Shown piece by piece: positions 10,801 to 20,800 of a stretch of DNA of 64,000 nt. Location of the stretch: NCBI GenBank assembly GCA_950097015.1, contig CATNEN010000039.1:11634001-11698000 (forward strand). The letters run 5' to 3'. The translations under genes were made by a program, and so were the position numbers. The notes below the pieces were generated by a model. The model did no database searches. It worked only from the letters and a program-made list of their open reading frames with translations, and was not told the origin of the DNA. Each line of letters begins with the position of its first letter. The stretch's first letter is position 1. Source of the stretch: Macrostomum hystrix (taxonomy: Eukaryota > Platyhelminthes > Macrostomidae).

Positions 10801-12014
10801 AGCTGGCGAAGGTCAACCAGCAAAACCCAGCTTTGGCTCCGTTGGAAATTTTGGCAGTTCGGCGCCCAGCTTCACTGCTCCGTCTACAGACGCTAAAACT
10901 GCAAGCGATCCGTTCAATTTCGGCGCCCAGTTGCCACAGGCCAGTCAGTCCGATCAGGCTGGCGTCCCGACTAAGCAGCCAAAGGTTAGTTTTAATTTTG
11001 CCGCCGGAACACAGAATGGTAGCGGTGCCGCTATTGGTGGTGGCCTCTTCGGCGCGGCCAACGGCGGCCCGCCGGCTCCTTCACCGGTTGTTGACTTGGA
11101 CGCCAGGCCGAAGCCGCAGCCTCCATCGTTTGTATTCGGCAGCAGCGCCTCCGTCGGCGCCCAGCCGGCATTCGTCTTCGGCGCTAGTAACACAGCCAGG
11201 CCTCAGATTCCAGCAGCAACTACAGAAATGTCCAACAATCTATTATTGCAGCAACAGCAACAGCAGCTGCAATTTGCTGGCCAGGGAAATGGGCCGGCTG
11301 ATCCGTGAGTGTGATTTTATTTTACTTTTCTCTGTTAATGCTCGTATTTAAATACTTCTTCTGAAAAGTAGTAGCATGGTTAGTAAAACTGCAGGTGCAA
11401 ATCTCGACGAAATTGGAGTGTCTAATTCCCTCAATGTACTTCCACTCGAAGGCTTCGATGCACCGATTAAGCAGAGGATGCACGCGCAACGGCTTTATAG
11501 TTGTGTCATGAGGACAAAATAGCCATCTAGACACTATGACTAATTACTCAGGAGGGTCGGTGGCAGAGCGGTTAACTCGTTTGCCTCTCGCGCCAAAGTC
11601 CCTAAGTTCGATTCCGTGGCGAGGCCACATTTATTGGGTGCGCAGCCGAGGCACAGTGAAGTGTACACTGCCTGACGATTATAAAGTCAGGGGCAGATGT
11701 ACACACCTGTGTGATCGTTTACCTTCGTATGGTATTGTGTGCGTGTGTGCTCAGGAGTCAGCGAAATGGGCAGAATTGCCTCCTCGCTGGCTGCGGGGCT
11801 GGTGTCATCAAATGATGTGCCACTGCCCGCAGCCCTCCTGCAATTTATTTATTTATTATTATTACTAATTATGACCACTGACCGCTACAATTACTATTGT
11901 ACTGACATCTGTTTCAACCATGCCTGCAGAAGCAATCCGTTCAACGCCCAGTCTTCAGCCAATCGCCCAGTCCGCAGTCGCATCAGTGCCCGACGCCGAC
12001 TTGGTCCAAAGTAG
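7869..12014 (+). CDS. NUP153: Nup153-like FG nucleoporin with four RanBP2-type zinc fingers (3 exons)
   Basis: Exons are read as 7869-7997, 8108-11304 and 11930-12014 (donors CAG|GTAAAT and CC|GTGAGT; acceptor CTGCAG|AAGC), giving 1136 residues. Four zinc fingers of the W-x-C-x2-C pattern begin near residues 357, 439, 508 and 579 (for example WQCLDC...CISC). The middle two have Ser where RanBP2 fingers usually have Asn. The C-terminal half is an FG domain with many FG dipeptides (SFGAP, AFGIP, KISFG), and the last exon ends in a basic tail (RISARRRLGPK). The N-terminal MKRLTSYLVPSFVS resembles the amphipathic start of Nup153. The family sits in the nuclear basket, binds Ran and transport receptors, and supports import and export. 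The short last exon was added by phase and by its basic, Nup153-like ending. AATAAA lies at 12166-12171. Zinc finger plus FG order makes Nup153 the best call; a generic FG/RanBP2-finger protein is the alternative. Confidence 0.8.
9146..9285 (+). repeat. In-frame 30-bp coding minisatellite (SSASTAAVAA repeats)
   Basis: Four to five nearly identical 30-bp units (GCTTCCACTGCCGCTGTTGC core) lie between zinc fingers 1 and 2 of the nucleoporin. They encode repeats of SASTAAVAAS with one Ala-to-Thr change. Near-identity at synonymous sites points to recent expansion of a flexible linker. Confidence 0.85.
11554..11865 (+). mobile_element. SINE-A (tRNA-derived) in nucleoporin intron 2
   Basis: The head is tRNA-like, with A box TGGCAGAGCGG at 11560-11570 and B box AGTTCGATTCC at 11605-11615. 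The body shares long blocks with other copies in this window (GGGCAGATGTACACACCTGTG; CTCAGGAGTCAGCGAAATGG; CTGCCCGCAGCCCTCCTGCAA), and the tail is ATT-rich. It lies between the long coding exon and the last exon of the nucleoporin, in the same orientation. The body between the B box and the acquired tail is shorter than in the copy at 42373. Confidence 0.85.
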
Positions 12015-12885
12015 TCACCGCGTGAGCATTTTTATGATCGATTATCTGTTTGAATGACCAGCTAACAGATTTAGTACAGCGCTTGGGTTCTGTGTCTGTG
12101 TTGATTTCTACACAAAACCGGTCAAAGCGTAATATATTTAGCGTGTTCAAAATAATTATCTGATTAATAAATATGTTTTATTTTTTTTGTTCCATATAAC
12201 ATCTTTTTGTATTAGCCTCCTCTAGTGCCCCCAACAGTGTTAACGTGTTACACCTTAAAAAATTTAAACGCTTTGTTTGTGACCTTGCTGCATTTTTTAA
12301 TTTTGTTCGCGAGAGCTGCTGCTGCTGCTGCAAACGGTGAAAGTTGCAAGAAATTTTTAACGCTTAACAATATAATTTTAAATTAATGAAATTTCCGCGT
12401 CAAACATCTACGGCGCATGTTTGATAGTTCTCTGGTCAAAAATACCTGGCGTAATTTGGGATCCTGTGTGTGTACTCATGACGCTGGCGAGCAAACTAAA
12501 TTCATTAATCGGAATACTACTACTCACTCCATATACTACTTAGCTATGAAAATCAACTTCGATTGAATCTTTTTTGCTCGCTTGTTCGATTAATTTTTTA
12601 ACCTTTGGGCTGTCAAAGCCCTGTTGGTATTGTTACACCTGTCCCAGCCTGTATCGACTGTGAACTTGAAGAAAAATGTTCTCAACTTTATTTTCAATCG
12701 CTATAAATTGTGTGGTGTTTAATTAATAGAGTAAATTCAGTTTTCACTCACTGGCGCCTAAAAGCACCTTCAGTGGTGCTTCGTTTAGTTAAGAAAGACG
12801 ACTCAACTAACTATAAATTCGCTTTTATTTTCCACTGTTCCTTTAGTTGATATATTAAAGTGTATCTAATTCAAAACTTCAATTA
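12015..12885 (+). other. 3' UTR of the nucleoporin and AT-rich spacer
   Basis: The nucleoporin 3' UTR probably ends shortly after AATAAA at 12166-12171. Beyond it I see AT-rich sequence with no ORF and no recognisable repeat up to the 33-bp minisatellite. Confidence 0.4.
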
Positions 12886-12889
12886 TCGA

Positions 12890-13348
12890 AACTAACTGAT
12901 AAAATTCTGATCAGTAGGTAATGACCAACTGATAACAATCTGGTCAGTGGGTAATGACCAACTGATAACAATCTGGTCAATGGGTAATGACCAACTGATA
13001 AGAATCTGGTCAGTGGGTAATGACCAACTGATAAGAATCTGGTCAGTGGGTAATGACCAACTGATAAGAATCTGGTCAGTGGGTAATGACCAACTGATAA
13101 AAATCTGGTCAATGGGTAATGACCAACTGATAAAAATCTGGTCAGTGGGTAATGACCAACTGATAAAAATCTGGTCAATGGGTAATGACCAACTGATAAA
13201 AATCTGGTCAGTGGGTAATGACCAACTGATAAAAATCTGGTCAGTGGGTAATGACCAACTGATAAAAATCTGGTCAGTGGGTAATGACCAACTGATAAAA
13301 ATCTGGTCAATGGGTAATGACCAACTGATAAGAATCTGGTCAGTGGTC
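12890..13348. repeat. 33-bp minisatellite, about 14 copies
   Basis: Tandem units share GGTAATGACCAACTGATAA and end in ATCTGGTCA. Variation is mainly A/G at two positions (CAGTGGG versus CAATGGG; ATAAGAATC versus ATAAAAATC). The unit length is divisible by three, so three frames stay open over the array; those ORFs are by-products. Each unit contains TGGTCA and TGACCA separated by eight bases, so a short hairpin per unit is possible. Confidence 0.95.
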
Positions 13349-13349
13349 A

Positions 13350-14020
13350 CTGAAAAACCCTCGTAGGTGAAGCTTGTAGTGAGCAGTTTATAGGGCTACT
13401 TAAATGGATTGATCAGCTCATAGGAAACTGCAACACTCATTTTAATCATGTTTTCTTCTATCTGTCATGTTCTTAAACCTGAAGTTATGTGTTGCGCAAA
13501 GCTAATTTGTTTGTCAAGCGACAGCGTTCGCTTTATATGGAACATTCTATGTGATTCGTGTCTCCTGTATTTGAAATATACCAATGTTTGTGCTTAAAAA
13601 TGCGCTTAAATCTGTGCAGCTTTTGTGCAGCAAAATTCAATAGTTGTTTAGTGTGGCTCTCCATAATATTATTTGGATTGGACTTTATTCGTCAACAAAA
13701 TATGCCTAAGCCAGATTGTGTCGATTTCTTATTATGTCGAGTTTTTTTCATACATTTTGGCCCGGGCAGTGTCAGCGACCTCATCTCACTACTGTCTCAC
13801 CTCTATGTCACCACCGAGTGCAGTCAGAGGCCAGCTGCATCGATCACGTGACTGTGGCCAGACTGTCAGCTTGCAGTCGGTGTCCACCCGGATACGAGTT
13901 CTTACTTCTCTCGGTTTGACACCTTTTACATATGATGCTTTTCAATATTAGAAGCTACCTTTTTAAGTAAACTTTCACGTTATTGTTGCGTGATTTTAAA
14001 CTAGAAACTGATAAATATTT
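13350..14020. other. Spacer between minisatellite and ferritin 3' end, with lectin-like fragment
   Basis: The only recognisable content is the fragment at 13800-13920, described separately. The rest is unremarkable. Bases 14021-14028 contain TTTATT, which is AATAAA on the minus strand and suits the ferritin polyadenylation signal. Confidence 0.4.
13800..13920 (+). pseudogene. Fragment of a cysteine-rich lectin-like sequence (inverted copy of 15436-15556)
   Basis: The plus strand reads RVQSEASC-x-DHVTV and later CSRCPPGYEF before running into a stop. The reverse complement of 15436-15556 gives nearly the same peptide (RVQSEASC-x-NHVTV and CPP). DNA identity looks to be about three quarters over 115 bp. 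The pattern CPxGYxF is common at the start of C-type lectin-like domains. No continuation of the domain follows, so this is a truncated copy. Confidence 0.5.
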
Positions 14021-14144
14021 ATTTGTTTTAAGGACGCACATAGTTACACATTTGCGAAAAGTGCTCTATTGTTAGGTAAAGTGGGACTTAGGAAAGTGAC
14101 TGAGTCTTGCACTAATAGCAACCGAAAACAGGTCGGAGCCTCAT

Positions 14145-14654
14145 TCAGGAGAAGGCCTCGTGGTCGTAGACAAACTCGCCGAGTCCGCTGCCCGTCCTCT
14201 TCAACTGAGTGATGTGGGCGGAGATCTTGGCGATCGCCTCCACCTGCTCCTTGAGGAACTCGCCCTCGAGGAAGTCGGTCAGCTGGGCGTCTTCGTGCTT
14301 CGAGGCGATCTTGTGCAGGTCCAGCAGGCTCTGGTTGACATCCCGCTCGAGCTGCAGCGCGTCCTCCATGGCCTCCAGCATGGAGCCCCAGGCCTGCTTG
14401 CCGGGCTTGCTGATGCTCTCCAGCACGATGGTTCCGCCGCGCTGGTTGATGAGCTTCATCAGCTTCTCGGCGTGCTCCCGCTCCTCCTTGGACTCGTTGG
14501 CGAAGTGGCCGGAGATGCCGGGCAGGGCGACGTCGTCCCGAGCGAAGTGGAAGCTCATGGCCTGGTAGGTGTAGGACGCGAACAGCTCCAGGTTCACCTG
14601 CTTGTTGAGCGCGGCCTCGCTCTCTTCGTGAAAGTTCTGCCTGATGCGGCTCAT
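14145..14654 (-). CDS. FTH1: Ferritin heavy-chain-like subunit (intronless)
   Basis: The ORF is 169 residues, normal for a cytosolic ferritin, with no signal peptide. It assembles into the 24-subunit iron storage cage and oxidises Fe(II) to Fe(III). The ferroxidase ligands of H-type chains are all present: Glu23, Tyr30, Glu57 and Glu58 with His61 (EEREHAEKL), Glu103 and Gln137. The four-helix bundle motifs NLELFASYTYQAMSFHF and FLKEQVEAI are clear. The start at 14654 gives the usual N-terminus (MSRIRQNFHEESE). No intron interrupts it. GC content and codon use are much higher than in the flanks. No CAGTG loop of a canonical iron-responsive element is visible within about 400 bases upstream on the transcribed strand, although an upstream intron could hide one. 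The AATAAA near 14021-14028 fits its 3' end. Confidence 0.97.
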   Translation of the reverse strand: MSRIRQNFHEESEAALNKQVNLELFASYTYQAMSFHFARDDVALPGISGHFANESKEEREHAEKLMKLINQRGGTIVLESISKPGKQAWGSMLEAMEDALQLERDVNQSLLDLHKIASKHEDAQLTDFLEGEFLKEQVEAIAKISAHITQLKRTGSGLGEFVYDHEAFS

Positions 14655-14757
14655 TCTGGTGGCTTTGAACTGGTGCGGTGTGACTGCAGCTCGCTAGTGA
14701 TGGCTGTCCTGGACCTGTCGGCTTGTCGATTCGATTCGCTGACCCGTGGAAGCTCTG

Positions 14758-14765
14758 CATTTATG
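14758..14765 (-). promoter_or_regulatory. Possible TATA-like element of the ferritin gene
   Basis: The minus strand reads CATAAATG about 105 bases upstream of the ferritin ATG. Transcription starting about 30 bases downstream would give a 5' UTR of roughly 70-80 nt. This is position and composition only; no initiator was proven. Confidence 0.25.
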
Positions 14766-15060
14766 CGCTCTCTGAGCAGCGCTATGTGAAAGTCACAGAA
14801 ATGTGATCGCTTATCAATGCGCCGCGACAAGATTGTGCCCAATGTTTCTCTTCACTTCTGTTCCAATTTTGCACTTGTGACTTCGTCTGTCATACGTTCT
14901 ACTTTCATGGAACTGCATGGGAATTTCACATCTAGAGATTTTGGAACTTTTATGAAACAAACTAATTAAGTCACATCAAGAATGAAAAAAATTGATAAGA
15001 ATTAACCACAAATCATGTTTGCGACTGTTATCCATTACTGTCTTTGCAACAACGTGTTGA

Positions 15061-15590
15061 TCAGAACACACTCAGGCACTCGCAGACGTACTTCAGGCTG
15101 TAGCCGCGCTGAGTACTGTCGATGCCAGTTGTTCCTGACGCAGCCCTGACTAGGCAGGCCGCTGTTCGACCTACCGGCTCCCAGATGTCACCGCGGATGC
15201 TGAGGTTGCAACACTTCCACAGACAGCCTTGCGTCACGTTCACGGACCCCGGCATCTGCTGTCCTCCCAGAAACAGGCTCTGAGCTGGTGCATTGAACGC
15301 GTTCTTGATCAACGCGAGATGCCGAGCCTTATCAGGGTCCAGAGCGTTTGCGGGCTTCGTCAGTCCGTCTTCTTGGCTGCACCTGGCGAGGGCGTCGGTT
15401 CAGTTGAGAGCTGGTGCAGCCGACGCCTTGTAGGAGGTGCCGAACCGAGAGAACTCGTAGCCGGCGGACACAGACTGTCAGCTGACAGTCGTGCCGCTGA
15501 TCTCACATACACGGTCACGTGATTAGTGCAGCTGGCCTCCGACTGCACTCGGTGGCTGCACCGATCGTGCTGAGAGCGGCAGTCAAGTGC
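15061..15590 (-). pseudogene. C-type lectin-like domain sequence with frameshifts
   Basis: The minus strand from about 15590 encodes a cysteine-rich stretch (CRSQHDRC, QSEASC, SLCPP). The frame then breaks: compared with the plus-strand copy at 13800-13920 one base is missing at TGTCCGCC-GGCTACGAG. The shifted frame continues as GYEFSRFGTSYKAS and hits a stop. Another frame carries DKARHLALIKNAF, GDIWEPVGRTAACLV and ends KYVCECLSVF-stop at 15061. HLA-x-I, W-x-P and YVCE in this order are typical of the C-type lectin fold. The best explanation is a decayed lectin gene. A functional gene with small introns placed exactly at these breaks cannot be excluded, but no clean splice sites were seen. 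Confidence 0.45.
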
Positions 15591-15821
15591 AGAACTGTGA
15601 ACACAAGCCGACTTTTAGTACAATCTTTTCTTTCAGTAAATTATTATTTCTCAGCCTAGACTTAGAGCTGTGGATAAAACTTCTGAGAAAAAGAAAAATA
15701 GAGCCGCAATCAACGCTTAAGCTTCCTAAGGTACCCATGCGATATAAAAGAATGACGTTTGTTTTTAAGAAGCGACCATCTTGTGCAATACTCTTCAGAA
15801 GTATCAAATCTTAAAAAAAAT

Positions 15822-16060
15822 TTAAAAAATTATAGGATTAATTTGCCTTTTGTTAAAAATTTTCTCCCGTTTTGATTCAACCAATCCGCGAGCGACTAGG
15901 GTCAGAGAATATCGGGCAGTACACAAACAAAGCTGAGGGAGAGGAAAGAAAGACCTCACAGAGCCCAGCCAATCGGCTCGCGACAGGACGAGAGAGGCGA
16001 GAGAGACGAGATAGACGTCTTTCTCTAATGCGAGGAAAAGCAACCAGTCAGAACTGGTTT
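15822..16060. other. Spacer upstream of the fibrinogen-related fragment
   Basis: There are small purine-rich runs (GAGAGGCGAGAGAGACGAG) but no supported gene or repeat. Confidence 0.3.
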
Positions 16061-16083
16061 TAGTCGATAAACGCTTCCGCTTT

Positions 16084-16492
16084 GAATTTTACTGTCGACT
16101 TTAAGGATAAACCTGTCATCCTAAGGTTCAGCTATTTCTACCAGAAATACGAGCTTGTTCTGCCTCCAACGATTACAGGACTACCGCAAAGAGCGCGTTG
16201 CGATCCTCAGACTCACTTCAAACTAGCGGTGATTCCCAACAAAGAAATGTCTGGTTCCCATCACCAGGCCATTACTATCGTATCCTACCTTTATCAATCA
16301 CGCCGTGAAATTTGTTGCTCAGGATTGCTTCAAAGAAATTCCCGTGTATATCTGCACCGTCCGATCCTCGGGCACACCCGCTTTCGCCGATCGTGTTGTT
16401 CCAACGCCAACTGAGCGATAGTCTGTCATTCTCCAAGAATTGGGACACTTATCTCAAGGGATTCGGAGATCCCAGAGGAAACTATGGGACAG
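16084..16492 (+). pseudogene. Fibrinogen-related domain exon, frame-broken
   Basis: The 3' part reads LFQRQLSDSLSFSKNW followed by DTYLKGFGDPRGNYGTG. This matches the heart of fibrinogen-related domains (QRR-x-DGS-x-xF-x-xNW-x-xY-x-xGFG-x-x-xG). The exon ends in a good donor GGGACAG|GTGAGT at 16492/16493. Upstream, peptide-like stretches lie in different frames (VNFTVDFKDKPVILRF at about 16085; NHAVKFVAQDCFKEIP at about 16290), so at least one frameshift separates them. The next 850 bases are a minisatellite. Weak FReD-like peptide (ITQLPGS) occurs near 17440 but is broken by stops. In invertebrates such proteins are secreted lectins. I read this as a decayed gene. Confidence 0.5.
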
Positions 16493-16549
16493 GTGAGTGT
16501 CGTGTTGTCAGTTTAGGGTTGTGAGACACATTAGCGATCAGACATGAGA

Positions 16550-17365
16550 TAGATGAGACACGGGAGAGATCAAACACGGGAGAGATGAGACACGGCAGAG
16601 ATGAGACACGGGAGAGATGAGACACGAGAGAGATCAAACACGGGAGAGATGAGACACGGGAGGGAGAGATGAGACACGGGAGAGATCAAACACGGGAGGG
16701 AGAGATGAGACACGGGAGAGATCAAACACGGGAGGGAGAGATGAGACAGGGGGAGAGATGAGAAATGGAAGAAATGAAAAACAGGAGAGATGAGACACAG
16801 GAGAGATGAGACACAGGAGAGATGAGACACGGGAGAGATGAGACACGGGAGAGATGAGACACGGGAGAGATGAGATACGGGAGAGATGAGACACTGGAGA
16901 CAGAATACATGGGAGAGATGAGACACGGGAGAGATCAAACACGGGAGAGATGAGACACGGGAGAGATCAAACGCGGGAGGGAGAGATGAGACAGGGGGAG
17001 AGATGAGAAATGGAAGAAATGAAAAACAGGAGAGATGAGACACAGGAGAGATGAGACACAGGAGAGATGAGACACGGGAGAGATGAGACACGGGAGAGAT
17101 GAGACACGGGAGAGATGAGACACGGGAGAGATGAGATACGGGAGAGATGAGACACTGGAGACAGAATACATGGGAGAGATGAGACACGGGAGAGATCAAA
17201 CACGGGAGAGATGAGACACGGGAGAGATCAAACGCGGGAGGGAGAGATGAGACACGGGAGAGATGAGACATGGGAGAGATGAGACACGGGAGAGATGAGA
17301 CATGAGATAGCGATGAGATACGGGAGAGATCAAACACGGGAGGGGGAGATGAGGCACAGGAGAGA
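16550..17365. repeat. 16-bp purine-rich minisatellite with a ~245-bp higher-order repeat
   Basis: The basic unit is GAGAGATGAGACACGG. Variant units (TGAGAAATGGAAGAAATGAA; ACTGGAGACAGAATACATGG; AGATCAAACACGGGAG) recur in the same order in two blocks (about 16741-16985 and 16985-17225), showing block duplication. The plus strand is almost pure purine plus some C/T. Long minus-strand ORFs rich in S, L, P and H are artefacts of the repeat. Confidence 0.95.
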
Positions 17366-17965
17366 TGCGATGTGGAGATAAGTCAGTTTCAATTCTTATT
17401 TATCATCGCACAGTGTTTGAGCAGCTGTCGCTGATAACTCAACTTCCAGGCTCATAACCAAATGCAATTTAGCACCTAGGATAGACGCTGACAAGTCTGC
17501 ACTGACCTCAAGTAGATTTGGAAACTCTGGTTGCTGCAGGCTTAATGACTGCCACACTGTGCATCTGAACGCACTGATAATACCTGATGCTGAACTATAG
17601 GCTTATAAATAGCAAATGCAACAATTTATTTAAATAATTGTGACTAATTGCATCATCATAAGATAAGCACACGCTAACTTGTCAGAATGTACATAGGGGT
17701 GAGAGGGTAAGGAGAGAGGTGGTTCGCCAGCCAATCGAGAGAGCGAGAGAGAGAGAGTCAAGGAGACACGTACGCCTCTCAAAAGTGCTTAGAATTGAAT
17801 TGTTGTCTAATATACGCACCAGATTTAGTATAAAAGGCAGAGAATTCTATCTAGGTCGCCAGCCAGATGTGGTGACACACGCAGCTCATGAAGTTAAACA
17901 AAAAGTATAAATTATCAATTACACTGCTTTTCCCACAGTCAGCCAGACAATACTGGTCCATCAAA
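17366..17965. other. Spacer with weak fibrinogen-like remnant and GA-rich run
   Basis: Near 17405-17560 one frame gives LSLITQLPGS, reminiscent of the middle of fibrinogen-related domains, but stops interrupt it. At 17700-17760 there is a GAGAGAGA-rich stretch. Nothing else is supported. Confidence 0.3.
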
Positions 17966-17969
17966 GCTT

Positions 17970-18262
17970 CCCACATTAATTCTCGGGCGCAGCCGCGAAA
18001 AGAAGGCTGGGGGCTTGACGTGCAATTTACACCCTTCAGGGCCAACATCCAAGGCAGAGTGAGAGTGTGCACCGCTTGTCTATGAGAAAGTCAGGGCAGA
18101 TGTACACACCTGTGTGAGCGTGTGACTACGTACGGTATTTGTTCGCGTGTGTGCTCAGGAGTCGGCAACATGGGTAGAATTGTCTCCTCGCTGGCTGCGG
18201 GTCTAGTGTCACCAAATGGGTGTGCCATTGCCCGCAGCCCTCCTGCAATTATTATAAAATTG
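17970..18262 (+). mobile_element. SINE-A copy, 5'-truncated
   Basis: The sequence starts within the SINE-A body (GGGCGCAGCCGCG, then GGGGGCTTGACGTGCAATTT) and runs to the shared 3' end (CCCGCAGCCCTCCTGCAATT). The tRNA-like head is missing, which is typical of incomplete reverse transcription. Confidence 0.85.
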
Positions 18263-18744
18263 TTATTAAAAATAATATTGGTTTAAAGCAAGTTGAGAAA
18301 CGAATGGATTCATGCAGAGATGACATATCATTGTGATACACACAAGAATAGCGAGTATTGTTGAAGTCAAACACTATCAATCATTCAATTCCTTTTTGCT
18401 GAAATATACTATCGACCCAGTCGAATTGAAATCCACAGAGCATAACAATTTCTACTATCTGTAAAGTTTATAAGCAGCAGTGCAATCACAGTGCACGCAT
18501 GCGTGAGAACTGAGCCAAATGCTGCCTTATATCCAGCAATACTCTGGTCCCTGCTCCGCCCCCTATAGCTTTGAGCTCAAATCTATACTACCTTGCTCAG
18601 AAATTTTCGCATTCGAAATCCAGTGTTTTCTTTAATGATAATATTTTTATACAGATTATTAATATACAGGTTCGAACTCAGTATCTATTAATACTATTAT
18701 CTATTATCTATTACGAGGAGGTTAATTAATTATCATAATTTCAG

Positions 18745-18860
18745 GATATGGCTGCTGGCTGCTGGCTGCGTACGGCTGTCAGTCCCTGGACTGGTGGGAC
18801 GCCAGACCCACCCTCAATTTATCAGCTAATGTTGATAACCATTTTACCATTTAACATCTC
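18745..18860 (-). mobile_element. Diverged SINE-B 3' fragment
   Basis: The reverse complement contains GTTAAATGG, CATTAGCTGATAAATTGAGG, GGGTGGGTCTGGCGTCCCAC, CAGTCCAGGGACTG and CGTACGCAGCC. These come in the same order as the SINE-B body at 61310-61400. The head is absent. Confidence 0.6.
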
Positions 18861-19930
18861 TGAAATTTCTCATGTTAGTCTAATAATTTGAGCGAACGTT
18901 TCGTTAACGAGGGCTAATTCATCGGGTCTTTGAGACACATTGAGCACATTTTAGATTTGCACGTTGACTGCAATTGGCGTTAATTGCGATCAACAAAGCC
19001 AACTTTCGATCAAAGAGAAATAAGTTTCACTGTGTATTACGCAACAATAACTTAGATAAGTATACCAATTTTGTTATATTGCTTAACAAAATGCAATGCG
19101 AACAGGAAATTCGGTGATATTGCGTGTTTAAAATCTTGTCACCAAAGTCTTCTTTCTGTCACGATTTTGCCGGGAACCCTATAGGGCTGGAAGTGTTGAG
19201 AAAAGAAGGTGGCTTTAGAGAAAAAGGGGGAGAGGGGTAGAGTGTCAGCAACCAATAGCTAGCGAGGGTTGTGGTAAGTGGGGGGGTCGGTGGGAGGCAC
19301 CGGTGGGGGTAGTCAGAAGCGCAAGTTTAAATCTGCAACAGAATAAATATAATATAAAAAAGCAGAACTGGCATATAGCGCATGGGGTGTGAGGTGGGCT
19401 GGACTAGGGAAAGAAACTACTAGAAAATATATAAGTGAACTGGGATAAAAACACAAGGTAGAGAGAGACTTACCCCCGGCCTTGTCGATTAGCTGGCAAA
19501 TCCTGCGTACCTCACACAGTACTGTGAGTGTATAATTTCCATTCCTTCAGATCTGTCTCATATTTTCTGTCCCAACTCAAACAGGCTCTCTAGCAACCCA
19601 CCCCCCTGCCAACTATTTCTCCTAGAAAACTTTGCTTCTTGAGGCGAAATTTCTTTGCTAAATTATAGCGAGGTTAGTCGGAACTGACGGCTCTCCCGAA
19701 AGTTCCAAATCCTTACCAAAAAAATAACCTCTGGTCATATCCGCAGAGTCGACCCAGCAGTTCTGTACTGTTGTTGGAAGGCCAGCCTCGGAATCGGTGA
19801 GTTCTGCTCAAATTTTGTGCTCACTAATAGCTACCGCTCTGTTGAGTTTTTTCATTTTCTATTTTTCCTTCAGTTTTGCGTATATGTTTTACTGTTTAGT
19901 GAGTAAACCAACTCGCATAGTGGATTTGCA
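18861..19930 (+). other. Upstream region of the E-protein gene with candidate non-coding exons
   Basis: There is no ORF of note. A TATA-like ATATATAAG lies near 19427. A possible first exon would run to a donor ACT|GTGAGTGT near 19520. A second possible exon, 19747-19796, has a clean acceptor (ATATCCGCAG) and donor (AATCG|GTGAGT). Both lie upstream of the first coding exon at 21012 and could be 5' UTR exons; this is inferred from splice signals alone. Confidence 0.3.
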
Positions 19931-19934
19931 GATG

Positions 19935-20800
19935 AGATTCGAAAGTTGATCTCAAGGTGAGATTAGACACACTATTCTCCGGTGATATTAGACACTCGAT
20001 TCTCAGGGTGAGATTAGACACTCGATTCTCAGGTGAGATTAGACATTCGATTTTGAGGGTGAGATTAGACACTCGATTCTCAGGTGAGATAAGACATTCG
20101 ATTTTGAGGGTGTGATAAGACATTAGCTTTTCAGGGTGAGATTAGACACTCGATTCTCAGGGTGAGATTAGACACTCGATTCTCAGGGTGAGATTAGACA
20201 TTTGATTCTCAGGGTGAGATTAGACACTCGATTCTCAGGGTGAGATTAGACATTTGATTCTCAGGGTGAGATTAGACATTCGATTCTCAGGGTGAGATTA
20301 GACACTCGATTCTCAGGGTGAGATTAGACATTTGATTCTCAGGGTGAGATTAGACATTCGATTCTCAGGGTGAGATTAGACACTCGATTCTCAGGTGAGA
20401 TTAGACACTCGATTCTCAGGTGAGATTAGACACTCGATTCTCAGGTGAGATAAGACATTCGATTTTGAGGATGAGATAAGACATTAGCTTTTCAGGGTGA
20501 GATTAGACACTCGATTCTCAGGGTGAGATTAGACATTTGATTCTCAGCTGAGACTAGCCATTTAATTGTCAGGTGAGATTAGACATTCGATTGTCATGTG
20601 AGATTAGACATTCGATTCTCAGGTGAGATTAGATATTCGATTCTCAGGTGAGATTAGACATTCGATTTTGAGGGTGAGATAAGACATTCAATACTCAGGT
20701 GAGATTAGGCAATCGATTCTCAGGTGAGATTAGACATACGATTCTCAGGGTGAGATTAGACATTCGATTTTGAGGGTGAGATAAAACATTCGATCTCAAA
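19935..20800. repeat. ~26-bp minisatellite, about 32 copies
   Basis: Units read GTGAGATTAGACACTCGATT followed by CTCAGG or CTCAGGG, with variants ACATTCGATTTTGAGGG and ATAAGACATTAGCTTTTC. Unit length varies by one base. It lies in the presumed first intron of the E-protein gene. Confidence 0.95.

Noticed and set aside
8394-11351. Several 60-170 codon ORFs overlapping the nucleoporin exon
   Set aside because: They are shadows of the FG/zinc-finger coding frame, in other frames and on the other strand.
12879-13366. Long ORFs of 139-152 codons on both strands
   Set aside because: They read the 33-bp minisatellite, whose length keeps frames open; the peptides are pure repeats with no start context or flanking coding signal.
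14044-14789. Alternative ORFs overlapping ferritin on both strands (209-238 codons)
   Set aside because: They are shadows of the GC-rich ferritin coding sequence, with no family similarity.
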